A DNA stretch of 64,000 nt from Bradyrhizobium sp. CCBAU 051011 (GCF_009930815.1 NZ_CP022222.1:3514501-3578500), one strand, 5' to 3'; counted from the stretch's first letter, positions 17,363 through 26,275 are shown. Notes: a model not told the origin generated them from the sequence alone. Made by a program: numbers and translations.

Positions 17363-18154
17363 ATGAACGAGACGAAAACCCAGGTTGGCCAGATCCGGAC
17401 CGAGGTGCACGGGCACGTCTTCAAGATCATCATCGACAATGTGGCGAAGAAGAACTCCTTCAGCCCGCAGATGATGGCGCAGATGTCGGATGCGATGACG
17501 CTTCTCGACCGAACGGACGATTACTGGGTCGGGGTGCTCTGTGCCGAAGGCCCGGATTTCACGGCCGGGCTGGACATGCCGAAATTCTTCGGACCCAAGG
17601 CCGAGAATACCGAGATCAAGCCCGGCAACATCGATGCGTTCGCGCTCAAAAGCCGGTGCCGCAAGCCGATCGTGACGGCAGTGCAGGGGATCTGTTTCAC
17701 GATCGGTATCGAGATGATGCTGGCTGGCGATATCGTTGTGGCGGCCGATGACGCCCGGTTCTGCCAGATGGAATCCAAGCGCGGGATCGCGCCACTTGGT
17801 GGCGCGCACTTCCGGTATTTGACGCGGGCAGGATGGGGAGATGCGATGTATCACCTGTTCTTGTGCGACGAGTTCAACGCAGCGCGGGCTTACAAGATCG
17901 GATTTGTCCAGGAGGTCGTTGCTCCTGGCCAACAGATTGCCCGCGCAATGGAGATTGCGGATCTGATCGCCAGGAACGCTCCGATCGGAATTCAGGTAAC
18001 CAAGGAAGCCGCGCTGAAATACATCGAGGCCGGTGAAAAAGCTGCGATCGATTACATCCCGAAGATCAAGGATCGCGTCTTCAGCAGCGAAGACATGAAA
18101 GAAGGTATCCAGTCTTTCGTGGAACGGCGCTCGGCAGTATTCCGCGGGAAATAG
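17363..18154 (+). CDS. Enoyl-CoA hydratase/isomerase family protein
   Basis: This 263-residue crotonase-fold protein shows KIIIDNVAKKNSFSPQMMAQ at its start. The oxyanion-hole parts are PDFTAGLDMPKF and QGICFTIGIEMMLAGDIVVA, and the middle reads KRGIAPLGGAHFRYLTRAGW. The usual GGG of the second oxyanion motif is changed to TIG, so substrate or reaction may deviate from a simple hydratase. The ATG at 17363 has GGAG 8 bases before it; a TTG two codons earlier is less likely. It is 187 bases after the ene-reductase gene and 65 before an SDR gene, on the same strand. Confidence 0.9.
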   Translation: MNETKTQVGQIRTEVHGHVFKIIIDNVAKKNSFSPQMMAQMSDAMTLLDRTDDYWVGVLCAEGPDFTAGLDMPKFFGPKAENTEIKPGNIDAFALKSRCRKPIVTAVQGICFTIGIEMMLAGDIVVAADDARFCQMESKRGIAPLGGAHFRYLTRAGWGDAMYHLFLCDEFNAARAYKIGFVQEVVAPGQQIARAMEIADLIARNAPIGIQVTKEAALKYIEAGEKAAIDYIPKIKDRVFSSEDMKEGIQSFVERRSAVFRGK

Positions 18155-18219
18155 AGATCCCGCGAAACGCCCGCGTAACGGCGCAGTAGAACTTCGCCCA
18201 CCAGCTTGAGGATTTGACT

Positions 18220-19011
18220 ATGGGAAGCATCAAGAAGGCATTCGATCTCACCGGCAAGAATGCCCTTGTTACGGGCGGCTCCCGCGGCCTTGGGCTCCAG
18301 ATCGCCGAGGCGCTAGGTGAGCAGGGGGCACGTGTCGTGATTTCGTCTCGCAAGGCGCCAGACCTGGAAAATGCCCAGGCGCATCTTGCCGGTCTCGGTA
18401 TCAAGGCGGAGTGGATCGCAGCGGATAATTCCAGGGACGAAGACGTCAAGCGGCTCACTGACGAAGCGATCAAGAAGCTCGGCCGGGTGGACATTCTGGT
18501 GAATAACGCCGGCGCCACCTGGGGCGCGCCTACCGAAGATCACCCGATCGAAGCGTGGGACAAGGTGATGAATCTGAATATCCGCTCGCTGTTCCTGCTC
18601 AGCCAACAGGTTGCAAAGCACTCGATGATTCCCAACAAGTATGGCCGCATTATCAACCTTGCTTCGATCGCGGGCCTGTTCGGAAGTTCCGGAGATATGC
18701 AGATGGTTGCCTACAATACAAGCAAGGGCGCCGTGGTTAATTTCACGCGGGCCCTGGCGGGTAGTTGGGGACGCTACGGAATTACGGCCAATGCTCTGGC
18801 GCCCGGCTTCTTTCCGTCGAGGATGACGAAGGGCACGATCGAGGCTGTCGGGGTCGAAAAGCTCGCCGCCGGCGCGCCGCTCCGCCGCATCGGCGACGAG
18901 GACGATCTGAAAGGCGCCGCGGTTCTCTTCGCCAGCGACGCCGGCAAGCACATCACCGGTCAGATCCTTGCCGTCGATGGCGGTCTGACTTCGGTGATAT
19001 CGTCTTCCTGA
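18220..19011 (+). CDS. SDR family oxidoreductase (FabG-like)
   Basis: The 263-residue enzyme is a classical SDR with a complete active site. It has TGGSRGLG for NAD(P), NNAG in DILVNNAGATW, a serine in INLASIAG, and the YNTSK tyrosine-lysine pair. The C-terminus ITGQILAVDGG is standard. It probably oxidises a 3-hydroxyacyl-CoA or a related alcohol made by the hydratase before it. The ATG at 18220 follows GAGG; an in-frame TTG six bases earlier is not needed. It closes the ligase-to-SDR gene set, and a decayed TetR gene follows. Confidence 0.92.
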   Translation: MGSIKKAFDLTGKNALVTGGSRGLGLQIAEALGEQGARVVISSRKAPDLENAQAHLAGLGIKAEWIAADNSRDEDVKRLTDEAIKKLGRVDILVNNAGATWGAPTEDHPIEAWDKVMNLNIRSLFLLSQQVAKHSMIPNKYGRIINLASIAGLFGSSGDMQMVAYNTSKGAVVNFTRALAGSWGRYGITANALAPGFFPSRMTKGTIEAVGVEKLAAGAPLRRIGDEDDLKGAAVLFASDAGKHITGQILAVDGGLTSVISSS

Positions 19012-19070
19012 GCTTCTCTGTCCAGCCGCTTTCGATTTGGTGGTGATATGCGCCATTTTGCGGAATTCAT

Positions 19071-19088
19071 ATATGATGATAATCATCT
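19071..19088. promoter_or_regulatory. TetR-type operator before a TetR gene remnant
   Basis: The dyad ATGAT-GATA-ATCAT at 19073-19086 has the same GATA spacer and nearly the same arms as the perfect palindrome at 2171-2192; the flanking bases ATAT on the left also agree. It lies about 40 bases before the start codon of the TetR remnant at 19127. It is therefore probably the old self-operator, kept after the repressor decayed. Confidence 0.6.
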
Positions 19089-19126
19089 AAAAGGTGGCTG
19101 TTTCTTAGGTCAGCTCGGAGCAAGCA

Positions 19127-19349
19127 ATGCGTTACCCGAAAGACCATGGGCTGCAGACGCGCAGGCGGATCGTCAGATGCGCGACAGGCCGCCGCCGGCG
19201 CAATTGCGACTATGGTCGGTTCGATCGTGCTCGCGCGTGCGGCCGGTGACAAGCGGCTGTCTGACGACCTTTTGGAAGCCGGTCGGCAGGCCGTGCGCAA
19301 TCAGACCGCAAGCACCACGGCGGAATCCTCTCCAGCGGACCGAATCTGA
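19127..19349 (+). pseudogene. TetR regulator gene with large internal deletion and frameshift
   Basis: The ATG at 19127 (GGAG 6 bases upstream) reads MRYPKDHGLQTRRRIV, matching the start of the TetR protein at 2316 (MRYVEDHRRQTHDRIV). Right after this, in another frame, comes RQAAAGAIATMVGSIVLARA, followed by KRLSDDLLEAGRQAVRN. That matches the last helix of the same protein (residues 147-186). About 130 residues, including most of the helix-turn-helix, are missing, and the two parts are out of frame. The product cannot be a working repressor. The remnant is best explained by an internal deletion of a third paralogue of the regulators at 2316 and 6911. Confidence 0.82.
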
Positions 19350-19407
19350 GTTCCTCTTTCCGAGTCCATCAGCCTCCAGGGCAGCTTCGGCATATCGAGC
19401 GTCAAAC

Positions 19408-19474
19408 CATTTGATGCAAACTATGACTTGCAAAATGCAAGCCGTGGTGTAGCCTGCATTTCGCAAATCAAATG
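19408..19474. promoter_or_regulatory. Nested inverted repeats before an enoyl-CoA hydratase gene
   Basis: CTTGCA-AAA-TGCAAG at 19427-19441 is a compact palindrome. It is flanked by the outer arms CATTTGAT (19408-19415) and ATCAAATG (19467-19474), and a related TGCATTTCGCAAA lies between them. The group stands just upstream of the TTG-started gene at 19513. It is a candidate operator cluster or a stem-loop in the leader; no regulator can be assigned. Confidence 0.4.
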
Positions 19475-19512
19475 ATGCGGTCGCAAGAGCCGCCGGCAAA
19501 CAGGAGGCAGCT

Positions 19513-20310
19513 TTGTCCGAGGATGCGTTGGTGACGCGCGAACAGCGCGGCAATATTTCCGTTTTGACAATGGTTTATCGGCCGTACAACCTGCTCGGCC
19601 CCAAGCTCCTTAACGCGATCGTGGAGCAGGTGGAGGCCGCGCAAAGGGCAGGCAGCCGCGCCATCGTCATCCGCAGCGGACTGCGGCATTTCTCCGCCGG
19701 CGCAGATCTGGATATCTTCGAGAAACGTGTGGAGGCAGGCAGCGCAGATCAGGGCGGTGAAAATCGGCGACTGAACGGCGTCGAATTTCTGCGCTTCATG
19801 GAGCTTCTGCCAATTCCCCTGATCGCCAGTGTTCACGGCGTTTGCCTAGGTGGCGGTCTCGAGCTCGCGCTATCGTGCGATTACATCATAGCGGCCTCTT
19901 CGGCGAAGATCGGATCGGTCGAGGCGACACTTGGTCTGCATCCCTTACTGGGAGGAATCCAGCGGCAGGTGCAGCGTATCGGCGCGCAGCGCGCCAAGGA
20001 AATGTCAATGCTGGCTCGGCGCTACGATGCGCCAACGCTGGAGAAGTGGGGATTGATCAATCTCACTGTCCCGGAGGAGTCGTTGGAGACGGCGACCATG
20101 GCCATCGCGGAGGAGTTCGCGCAAGGCCCGACGGTGGCGCATGCCGCGACCAAGGAACTCGCGCATATCGCCGTTAATCAGGGCGTGGTGGCTGCGGACG
20201 AGGCGATGTCACGAGTACAGGCGCCGATCTGGGCGTCGGAAGACCTCAAGACCGGTCTTGCATCATTCCGCAAGAACGGCCCGGGTCTCGCAAAGTTCGC
20301 GGGGCGCTGA
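19513..20310 (+). CDS. Enoyl-CoA hydratase/isomerase family protein, TTG start
   Basis: This 265-residue crotonase-fold protein shows LRHFSAGADLDIF and GVCLGGGLELALSCDYIIAA for the oxyanion hole, then EATLGLHPLLGGIQRQVQRI and ARRYDAPTLEKWGLINLTVP. It begins with TTG at 19513, and AGGAGG ends about 5 bases before it; no closer ATG exists in frame. It probably acts on the CoA ester made by the CoA transferase whose gene begins one base after its stop codon, suggesting coupled translation. Reaction details (hydratase, isomerase or hydrolase) remain open. Confidence 0.88.
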   Translation: MSEDALVTREQRGNISVLTMVYRPYNLLGPKLLNAIVEQVEAAQRAGSRAIVIRSGLRHFSAGADLDIFEKRVEAGSADQGGENRRLNGVEFLRFMELLPIPLIASVHGVCLGGGLELALSCDYIIAASSAKIGSVEATLGLHPLLGGIQRQVQRIGAQRAKEMSMLARRYDAPTLEKWGLINLTVPEESLETATMAIAEEFAQGPTVAHAATKELAHIAVNQGVVAADEAMSRVQAPIWASEDLKTGLASFRKNGPGLAKFAGR

Positions 20311-20311
20311 C

Positions 20312-21577
20312 ATGAGTGGCCCCTTGAGTGGAATCCGGGTCGTCGATTTTTCCCGTGTGCTGGCTGGTCCGCTGTGCGCCCGGACCTTGCAGGACCTCGG
20401 CGCTGAGGTGATCAAGATCGAGCCACCAAGCCCCGACGTTTCTCGCTTTGCTTTTCCATCGACCGACGGGATGTCAGGCTATTACGCCCAGCAAAATGCC
20501 GGCAAACGCAACGTCAGTATCAATCTCAACATCCCGGGCGCTTACGAGTTGGCGCTGGAACTCTGCGACACCGCCGATATCCTGGTCGAAAATTTCCGGG
20601 CGGGCACGCTGGGTTTCTTCGGGCTGGATTACGCAACGCTGTCGAAACGCAATCCACGGCTGATCTACGCGTCGATCACCGGCTATGGGCAGGGTGGTCC
20701 GTGGCGGAGCAGGATGGCCTATGCGCCAACCGTGCAGGCCGAGGCCGGCTTTACCGAAAACAGCGTCCGCCACTATGGCAGCGCGCTGACGGAGCCGCGT
20801 ACCGATAGTCTGTCGCATGCCGACGTCTACGCTGGATTGCAGGCCGTGATCGCGATACTTGCGGCTCTCAACAGCCGCCAGAGGACCGGACGGGGCCAGT
20901 ATATCGACATCGCAATGGCGGCGACGTTGCTCGCGGTCAACGAACGCGCGCACGTCGATCTTTCCGATGATGACATCGGGGCGGAGCCTGCGGTGCTCGG
21001 CGCCACTGATTGTTCCTTCTTTACAGGACCGCAAGGCGAAAATTTCACGGTCGCGACCAGCATTGTTGGCAGCCGGACCTTTCCGTCGTGGCTGCGCGCC
21101 ATGCGCCGGGTCGATCTGATGGATGATCCGCGGTTCTCAAGCGCTGCCGCGCGCCGCCTGAATTTCGGCGTGCTGCATCAGATCATCCAGTCCTGGATCC
21201 TGACCTTTCCGGATATGGCGACCCTCGACGCCCAGTTCGACGAGGCCAAAATCGCCATGGGCGAGATCCGTTCTATCAAGGAGCTCGCGGCATCGGAATG
21301 GAGCGATTACTGGGGCGCCGTCCAACGCGTCCCTGACCGCAGCGGCGGCGAATATCGGTTGCCGGGCCGGCCGTGGCATTTTTCGGCAGAAGAGCTGACA
21401 CCAATTGGCACACCTGCCTTTCAGGGCGAGCATAACTTCGCGGTCTTCAGCGAACTCGGCCTTAGCGAGGCGGAATTGAAACGCTTAAGCGAAGCGGGCG
21501 CGCTCGTTTCGCATCGGCGTGCGCTGGAGCCCGAGATCGTCGCCAAGCCGGAAGCCGAGCCGGGACAGGCGGCCTGA
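20312..21577 (+). CDS. Class III CoA transferase (CaiB/BaiF family)
   Basis: The 421-residue protein starts MSGPLSGIRVVDFSRVLAGP, typical of the family. It continues with LGAEVIKIEPP, the segment GKRNVSINLN, VENFRAG and ITGYGQGGPW. The catalytic aspartate is expected in DSLSHADVYAGLQAVIA. These enzymes move CoA from one acyl-CoA to another acid without ATP. The ATG lies one base after the stop of the hydratase gene. With the ATP-dependent ligase at 13096, the region holds two ways of activating acids, perhaps for uptake and for recycling of a pathway intermediate. Confidence 0.92.
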   Translation: MSGPLSGIRVVDFSRVLAGPLCARTLQDLGAEVIKIEPPSPDVSRFAFPSTDGMSGYYAQQNAGKRNVSINLNIPGAYELALELCDTADILVENFRAGTLGFFGLDYATLSKRNPRLIYASITGYGQGGPWRSRMAYAPTVQAEAGFTENSVRHYGSALTEPRTDSLSHADVYAGLQAVIAILAALNSRQRTGRGQYIDIAMAATLLAVNERAHVDLSDDDIGAEPAVLGATDCSFFTGPQGENFTVATSIVGSRTFPSWLRAMRRVDLMDDPRFSSAAARRLNFGVLHQIIQSWILTFPDMATLDAQFDEAKIAMGEIRSIKELAASEWSDYWGAVQRVPDRSGGEYRLPGRPWHFSAEELTPIGTPAFQGEHNFAVFSELGLSEAELKRLSEAGALVSHRRALEPEIVAKPEAEPGQAA

Positions 21578-21617
21578 TCAGAAACGCCGAAGGGCGTACT
21601 GGACATACACGAATCCC

Positions 21618-21635
21618 GCTCAATATGGTATGAGC
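21618..21635. promoter_or_regulatory. Inverted repeat before HxlR gene
   Basis: GCTCA and TGAGC are separated by 8 bases (ATATGGTA), 20 bases before the HxlR start codon. Its size and position fit an HxlR self-operator. It is weaker than the paired dyads at 26276-26379. Confidence 0.35.
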
Positions 21636-21655
21636 TGAGTTCGGGTGAAAGAGCT

Positions 21656-22204
21656 ATGTCCAGTGTGAAGCGAAGCCGTCTTGCAAACAAGGAATGTTCC
21701 ATGGCGCGCGCCATGGAAGTTGTCGGCGACCGCTGGTCCATCCTGATCCTGCGCGAGGCCTATTACGGCGTGAAACGCTTCGACGAATTCGAATACTATA
21801 TCGGGATCGCTCCCAATATCTTGAGCACCCGGCTGAAGAAATTGATCGATGCCGGCGTCATGACGCGGGTGCCGTTGCCCGAACACGCCGGGCGATACGA
21901 ATACGTTCTGACCGAGAAAGGACGCGATTTCTTTCCGGCCTATCTCGCGCTTAAGAAATGGGGTGACGACTGGCTGGCGGAGCCCGCAGGGCCGCAGGTA
22001 GTGTTCCGCGAACGCGCCGCCGGACGCCCGATCGAATATCCGGCATTGCGGACGAGCGGCGGCAAGCCGTTGCGGCTCGAGGATGTCGAGATCGTTGCCG
22101 GCTCGGGTGCTGTTCCATTCAACCGCAAGCGATTTGGTGGCGATGCCGCCGATCGTGCGGCGGCCGGCGCGAAGGCTCACGTTTCACGACGAAAGCGCAA
22201 ATAG
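21656..22204 (+). CDS. HxlR family transcriptional regulator
   Basis: The 182-residue protein carries an HxlR winged helix. The conserved cysteine is at residue 14 (KECSMARAMEVVGDRWSILI), followed by RFDEFEYYIGIAPNILSTRL as the recognition region and a wing ending YEYVLTEKGRDFF. About 70 residues follow the domain, ending in a basic tail (SRRKRK). It is transcribed in line with the CoA transferase gene and overlaps the 3' end of the oppositely transcribed FAD-subunit gene by 21 bases. The stop codons therefore lie inside each other's genes. It probably controls the hydratase/transferase pair or the molybdenum hydroxylase. Confidence 0.9.
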   Translation: MSSVKRSRLANKECSMARAMEVVGDRWSILILREAYYGVKRFDEFEYYIGIAPNILSTRLKKLIDAGVMTRVPLPEHAGRYEYVLTEKGRDFFPAYLALKKWGDDWLAEPAGPQVVFRERAAGRPIEYPALRTSGGKPLRLEDVEIVAGSGAVPFNRKRFGGDAADRAAAGAKAHVSRRKRK

Positions 22205-23038
22205 CGCGCGTCTGGTCTCGACCCGGATCAGATTCGCGCGGTATTTCGCCGAAGCGTAGCGGTCGGAGAGGCACTCGGTGGTCTCACTCAGCAATTTTGC
22301 CGCCTGGTCGATGTTGTCCCGCGAAAGCGTCTTGCCGATCAGGAAATCGGAAGCGTGTTGGCCGGCGAACGCGTGGTTCGCTGCACCGGTGACGCCGATG
22401 GAAATCTCGTCAACCGCATCCTGCTGCAGTCGCACGCCAACCGCGATTCCTACAACGGCAAAACCGCTCGCGGGATGTCGGATCTTTCGGTAGATGAAAC
22501 GCATGCCGGGCTTCGGCCGCGGAATACGGATGCTGGCGAGAATCTCGTCCGGTGCCAGCGCGGTCGAAAAGATATCGACGAAGAAATCCCGTGCCGCCAC
22601 CCTTCTCAGGCCATTCGGGCCTGCGATCTCGATCTCTGCCTGCAGCGCCACCACTATCGCCGGCCAGTCAGCCGCGGGATCGGCGTTCGCGAGCGAACCG
22701 CCGATCGTGCCGCGGTTACGCACCTGGGGATCGGCAATCAGGCTGGCTGCCTGGCGAAAGATCGGTAATTCCCTGTACAGCGGCTCGGAAGCAAACAGTT
22801 CGGCATGGGTGGCCAGTGCGCCGGTCCTGATGCCGGTTTCGCTGATCTCGATTCCCTTGAGCTCGGCGATGCCGCCAATATCGACCAGGAGTTCGGGCGA
22901 TGCCAGCCGCAGCTTCAGCGCCGGCAACAAGGTATGGCCACCGGCAAGGAGCTTTGTTCCGTCAGGATCGTCGCGCAACAGATCGATCGCCTGGGCGAGC
23001 GAAGACGCGCGAACATAATCGAAGGCTGCGGGGATCAT
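22184..23038 (-). CDS. Molybdenum hydroxylase FAD-binding subunit (CoxM/CutM type)
   Basis: The 284-residue subunit carries the FAD-binding fold of xanthine dehydrogenase-family enzymes. The start [20 protein letters not shown] leads to the FAD loop LLAGGHTLLPALKLRLA, a second flavin motif RNRGTIGGSLANADPAADWP, and a C-terminal CODH FAD subdomain (about 180-284). It passes electrons from the iron-sulfur subunit to an acceptor. Its start codon overlaps the stop of the large-subunit gene (ATGA), so it is the last gene of the small-large-medium operon. Confidence 0.93.
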   Translation of the reverse strand: MIPAAFDYVRASSLAQAIDLLRDDPDGTKLLAGGHTLLPALKLRLASPELLVDIGGIAELKGIEISETGIRTGALATHAELFASEPLYRELPIFRQAASLIADPQVRNRGTIGGSLANADPAADWPAIVVALQAEIEIAGPNGLRRVAARDFFVDIFSTALAPDEILASIRIPRPKPGMRFIYRKIRHPASGFAVVGIAVGVRLQQDAVDEISIGVTGAANHAFAGQHASDFLIGKTLSRDNIDQAAKLLSETTECLSDRYASAKYRANLIRVETRRALFALSS

Positions 23039-25407
23039 TGGGACGCTCCCATGCGTGCTTGTTGCACCGCCGCCCAGACCCGTGGCGGCGTCATCGGCAT
23101 GTCCAGATATTTGATACCGAACGGTGACAAGGCATCGAGCACGGCGTGAACCATGCAGGGCGGGGCGGCAATCGAGCCGCTCTCGCCGATGCCCTTGACG
23201 CCGATCGGATTGGTCGGCGAGGGAGTTTGCTGGAATAGCGATCGGATGTTCGGCACATGCTCGGCGCGCGGAACGGCATAATCGAGCAGCGAACCGGTCA
23301 GCAGCTGCCCATTGTCAGGATCGTAGCTGACCTCTTCATAGAGCGCTTGTGCGATGCCCTGCACGACGCCGCCATGGATCTGGCCGGCCGCGAGACGGGG
23401 ATTGATCAGCGTGCCAACGTCGTCAACCGCGACATAGTCGAGGATATCGACAATCCCGGTCTCCGGATCGACTTCGACATAGGCGAGATGGATGCCTGAC
23501 GGCGAACCCATGCCGGTCGGGTCGTAAAACACCGTCTCATCAAGGCCCGGCGCGACGCCATCCGGCAGTTTATGCCCGAGATAGGCCATGCGGGCCACCT
23601 TCGGGAAGGTTACCGGCGCGATATCGGTACCGGGCACGCTGAACGCGCCGGCCGAATAGGAAACGTCCTTCTCGTCCACTTCCAGCATGCCCGCCGCGAT
23701 CTTCTTCGCCTTGGCGACAATGCGTTGCGAGGACACGTGCACGCTGGATCCACCGACCGCCATCGAACGGGAATTGAAGGTGCCGTGGCCAGCCTGTACC
23801 TGGCGCGTGTCGCCCTGTACGATGTCGATGTCTTCAATCGGAATCTGCAACACGTCGGCAGCGATCTGCGACAACGACGTGATATGGCCTTGTCCCTGGC
23901 TCATCGAGCCCGAATAGATCGTGGCTCGTCCGCTGGAATCGATGCTGACCCGCGCGCTTTCCCAGCCGCCCCGGTCGAATCCGCTCACAGCCAACCGGCG
24001 TGATGGTGCCATCCCGCACATATGCGTATAGGCGGCGACGCCAATGCCGCGATAGATGCCGCTTCCGCGCAAGGCTTGGCATTCGCTGCGGCGGCCTTCA
24101 TAGTCGAAAGCCGCGAGCGCCTTGTCGAGCAGTCCCTGGTAATTGCCGCTGTCGTACATCACGCCCGTGCTGCCGTAGGGCCGATAGGGAAATTCCGCCG
24201 GTTGAACGAAATTCTTCCGCCGCACTTCGACCTGGTCGAGCTCGAGGTGGCGTGCCACCGCATCGATCGCGCGCTCGGCAATATACGCGCCTTCGGGCCG
24301 GCCATAGCCGCGATAGGCATCAACCGGCACGGTATTGGTCACGACGACGCGGGAAATAGCCTCATAGTTGTCTATCTTGTAAGTGCCGGTGCCAAAGTTG
24401 ATGGTATTCACGGTCGGACCGCCGCTCGCCATGTTCGACAGGTAGGCGCCGACGTTGCCGAAGGTGTCGACCTTCAGGCCGAGGATTTTGCCGTCGTTCC
24501 TGAACGCAACCTCGATGTTTTCTGTATGAGCGCGGCCATGGCTGGTCGATTGATGGCTCTCGGAGCGGCTCTCCCACCACTTGACCGGTGCGTCAAGTTC
24601 GCGCGCGAGATAGGGGCAGAGCAGGTCTTCCGGATACAGATGCATCTTGGCGCCAAAGCCGCCTCCGATATCAGGTGCGACCACCCGCAATTGATGCTCG
24701 GGAATGCCGACCGTTTCCGCGATCCAGCGCCGGTGCATGTGGGGAACCTGGCTGCCGATATAAACCGTCAAGGTGCCGTCCGGTTCTGGCGAGGCAACGA
24801 TCGCGCGCGTTTCCATGCAGGTGGGGATCAGGCGGTTGTTGACGACGCGCAGGCCGATGACATGATCGGCCTCGCGGGCGGCGTTCTGGTAGTCGCCGCC
24901 GCGCACCTTGTAGATCGTGGTGATATTGCCCGGAACGTTGTCATGGAGCTGCCGTGCGCCCTCCCGGATCGCGACTTCCTCATCGATCACAGCGGGCAGC
25001 ACGTCGTACTCGACTTCGATCATGCCGACGGCGTCATAGGCTTCAGCCAGCGTTTCCGCCACCACGAGTGCCACGCACTCGCCGACAAAGCGAACGCAAT
25101 CGGTCGCGACCACCGGACGGAACGGTACCTTGCTGCCGGGAATGACCCAGTTCGGCACGATCGGGCCGATCTTGCCGGCGAGCGCCTTGCCGGACAAAAC
25201 AAGGCGAACACCCGGTGCGACTTTGGCTGCCGACAGATCGACGCTTCTGATCTTGGCGTGGGCGTGCGGCGATCGCAGTACTGCCATATGCAGCATGCCC
25301 GGCAACCTGACATCATCGACGTATCGGCCCTTGCCGGCGAGAAACTTGAGATCCTCGCGTCGCCTGAGTGGCTGGCCGATATGGCGGATCGCAGTCGTAT
25401 CGTTCAT
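23035..25407 (-). CDS. Molybdenum hydroxylase large subunit, form-II type
   Basis: This 790-residue catalytic subunit binds molybdopterin cytosine dinucleotide. The N-terminal part begins [20 protein letters not shown]. Molybdopterin motifs include [25 protein letters not shown] near residue 500, and the catalytic glutamate in [10 protein letters not shown] near the C-terminus. The active-site loop reads [10 protein letters not shown], which lacks the AYRCSFR signature of true aerobic CO dehydrogenase. The enzyme therefore more likely hydroxylates an aldehyde, N-heterocycle or similar compound. It overlaps both neighbouring genes by 4 bases. Chaperone and cofactor-insertion genes were not seen nearby. 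Confidence 0.93.
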   Translation of the reverse strand: MNDTTAIRHIGQPLRRREDLKFLAGKGRYVDDVRLPGMLHMAVLRSPHAHAKIRSVDLSAAKVAPGVRLVLSGKALAGKIGPIVPNWVIPGSKVPFRPVVATDCVRFVGECVALVVAETLAEAYDAVGMIEVEYDVLPAVIDEEVAIREGARQLHDNVPGNITTIYKVRGGDYQNAAREADHVIGLRVVNNRLIPTCMETRAIVASPEPDGTLTVYIGSQVPHMHRRWIAETVGIPEHQLRVVAPDIGGGFGAKMHLYPEDLLCPYLARELDAPVKWWESRSESHQSTSHGRAHTENIEVAFRNDGKILGLKVDTFGNVGAYLSNMASGGPTVNTINFGTGTYKIDNYEAISRVVVTNTVPVDAYRGYGRPEGAYIAERAIDAVARHLELDQVEVRRKNFVQPAEFPYRPYGSTGVMYDSGNYQGLLDKALAAFDYEGRRSECQALRGSGIYRGIGVAAYTHMCGMAPSRRLAVSGFDRGGWESARVSIDSSGRATIYSGSMSQGQGHITSLSQIAADVLQIPIEDIDIVQGDTRQVQAGHGTFNSRSMAVGGSSVHVSSQRIVAKAKKIAAGMLEVDEKDVSYSAGAFSVPGTDIAPVTFPKVARMAYLGHKLPDGVAPGLDETVFYDPTGMGSPSGIHLAYVEVDPETGIVDILDYVAVDDVGTLINPRLAAGQIHGGVVQGIAQALYEEVSYDPDNGQLLTGSLLDYAVPRAEHVPNIRSLFQQTPSPTNPIGVKGIGESGSIAAPPCMVHAVLDALSPFGIKYLDMPMTPPRVWAAVQQARMGASQ

Positions 25408-25895
25408 GGCTGGTCGCCTTTCGATGCCAGGCTTTCGACTGCGCGGACGATGTTGTGATAGCCGGTGCAGCGGCAGATGTTGCCGGCGAGGCCGTGTCGG
25501 ATGTCATGCTCGCTCGGATTGGGCTGATCCCTCAATAGCTGGCGCACGCTCATCACCATGCCCGGCGTGCAGAAGCCACATTGCAGAGCGTGATGCTCAT
25601 GGAACGCCGCCTGAACCGGGCTGAGTTCGGCCCCTATGTCGGTCAGGCCCTCGATCGTTGTGATCGACGCACCGTCTGCCATTACGGCCAGCACGGTGCA
25701 GGACTTGATTGCCTGTCCGTCGATCTCCACAGTGCAGGCGCCGCACTGCGAAGTATCGCAACCGACATGCGTTCCGGTGAGGCCAAGGTCTTCCCTGATC
25801 AGGTGGACCAGCAATTTTCGCGCTTCCACCGTGACGGTCTTGCGCGTGCCGTTGATCTCCAAGGTTACCACATGACGATCGTCGGGTTCGGGCAT
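25404..25895 (-). CDS. Molybdenum hydroxylase [2Fe-2S] subunit (CoxS type)
   Basis: The 163-residue small subunit carries two [2Fe-2S] clusters. The plant-type ferredoxin half has [16 protein letters not shown] and a later KSC. The C-terminal helical half has [11 protein letters not shown] and GNICRCTGY. It shuttles electrons from the molybdenum centre to FAD. The ATG at 25895 is chosen because GGAG lies 6 bases upstream and [16 protein letters not shown] is a normal family start. The frame stays open upstream to 26276, but that part has no family likeness and overlaps a better-supported reading frame. It is the first structural gene of the hydroxylase operon. Confidence 0.93.
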   Translation of the reverse strand: MPEPDDRHVVTLEINGTRKTVTVEARKLLVHLIREDLGLTGTHVGCDTSQCGACTVEIDGQAIKSCTVLAVMADGASITTIEGLTDIGAELSPVQAAFHEHHALQCGFCTPGMVMSVRQLLRDQPNPSEHDIRHGLAGNICRCTGYHNIVRAVESLASKGDQP

Positions 25896-26251
25896 GCATT
25901 GCTCCTGATTACAGCACGTTGTCTGCCGTACTTCTTTATGAGAGCCGGATGTCGGCAATATCGATCGCGACCATTTGCCCTGCTCTTGATGGGCTTGCCA
26001 TTCGAGGTCTCGATGGCGACGGCCTCGGGATGATAGACGCTGCGCCAGTCCGGCTTGGTGAACGGCTGATAGCTGACCCGCTGAGCGCCGGTATCGGTCG
26101 TGACGTGAACCTGCTTCAGGGCATCGGGCCAACCCTTTCTGGCCCAAAGCATTCCGGTGATCGACATATAGCCTTCGATCGTGCTGGCCGATTTCCAACG
26201 CGCGACACCATGAGCGTTGAGGACAAGGTCGCGCAGTTCGCTCATATCCAT
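25865..26251 (-). pseudogene. Truncated hypothetical gene upstream of hydroxylase operon
   Basis: A frame of 128 codons starts [20 protein letters not shown] after GGAGG, and continues [24 protein letters not shown] and [11 protein letters not shown]. From memory, the first 80 or so residues resemble the N-terminus of uncharacterised proteobacterial proteins of about 240-250 residues. After ETSNG the sequence turns arginine-rich and stops inside the start region of the iron-sulfur subunit gene. It looks like a gene that lost its C-terminal half. Its start is 25 bases from the first HxlR dyad. A short functional protein is the alternative. Confidence 0.45.
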
Positions 26252-26275
26252 TGTCCTCCCATTGTGCATTGACCA

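Noticed and set aside
24022..25458. A 478-codon open frame opposite the molybdenum hydroxylase large subunit
   Set aside because: The hydroxylase reading has clear motifs and ATGA overlaps with its partners; the antisense frame has none.
23035..25895. True aerobic carbon monoxide dehydrogenase
   Set aside because: The subunit order fits, but the active-site loop is [10 protein letters not shown] instead of the AYRCSFR signature of CO-oxidising enzymes.
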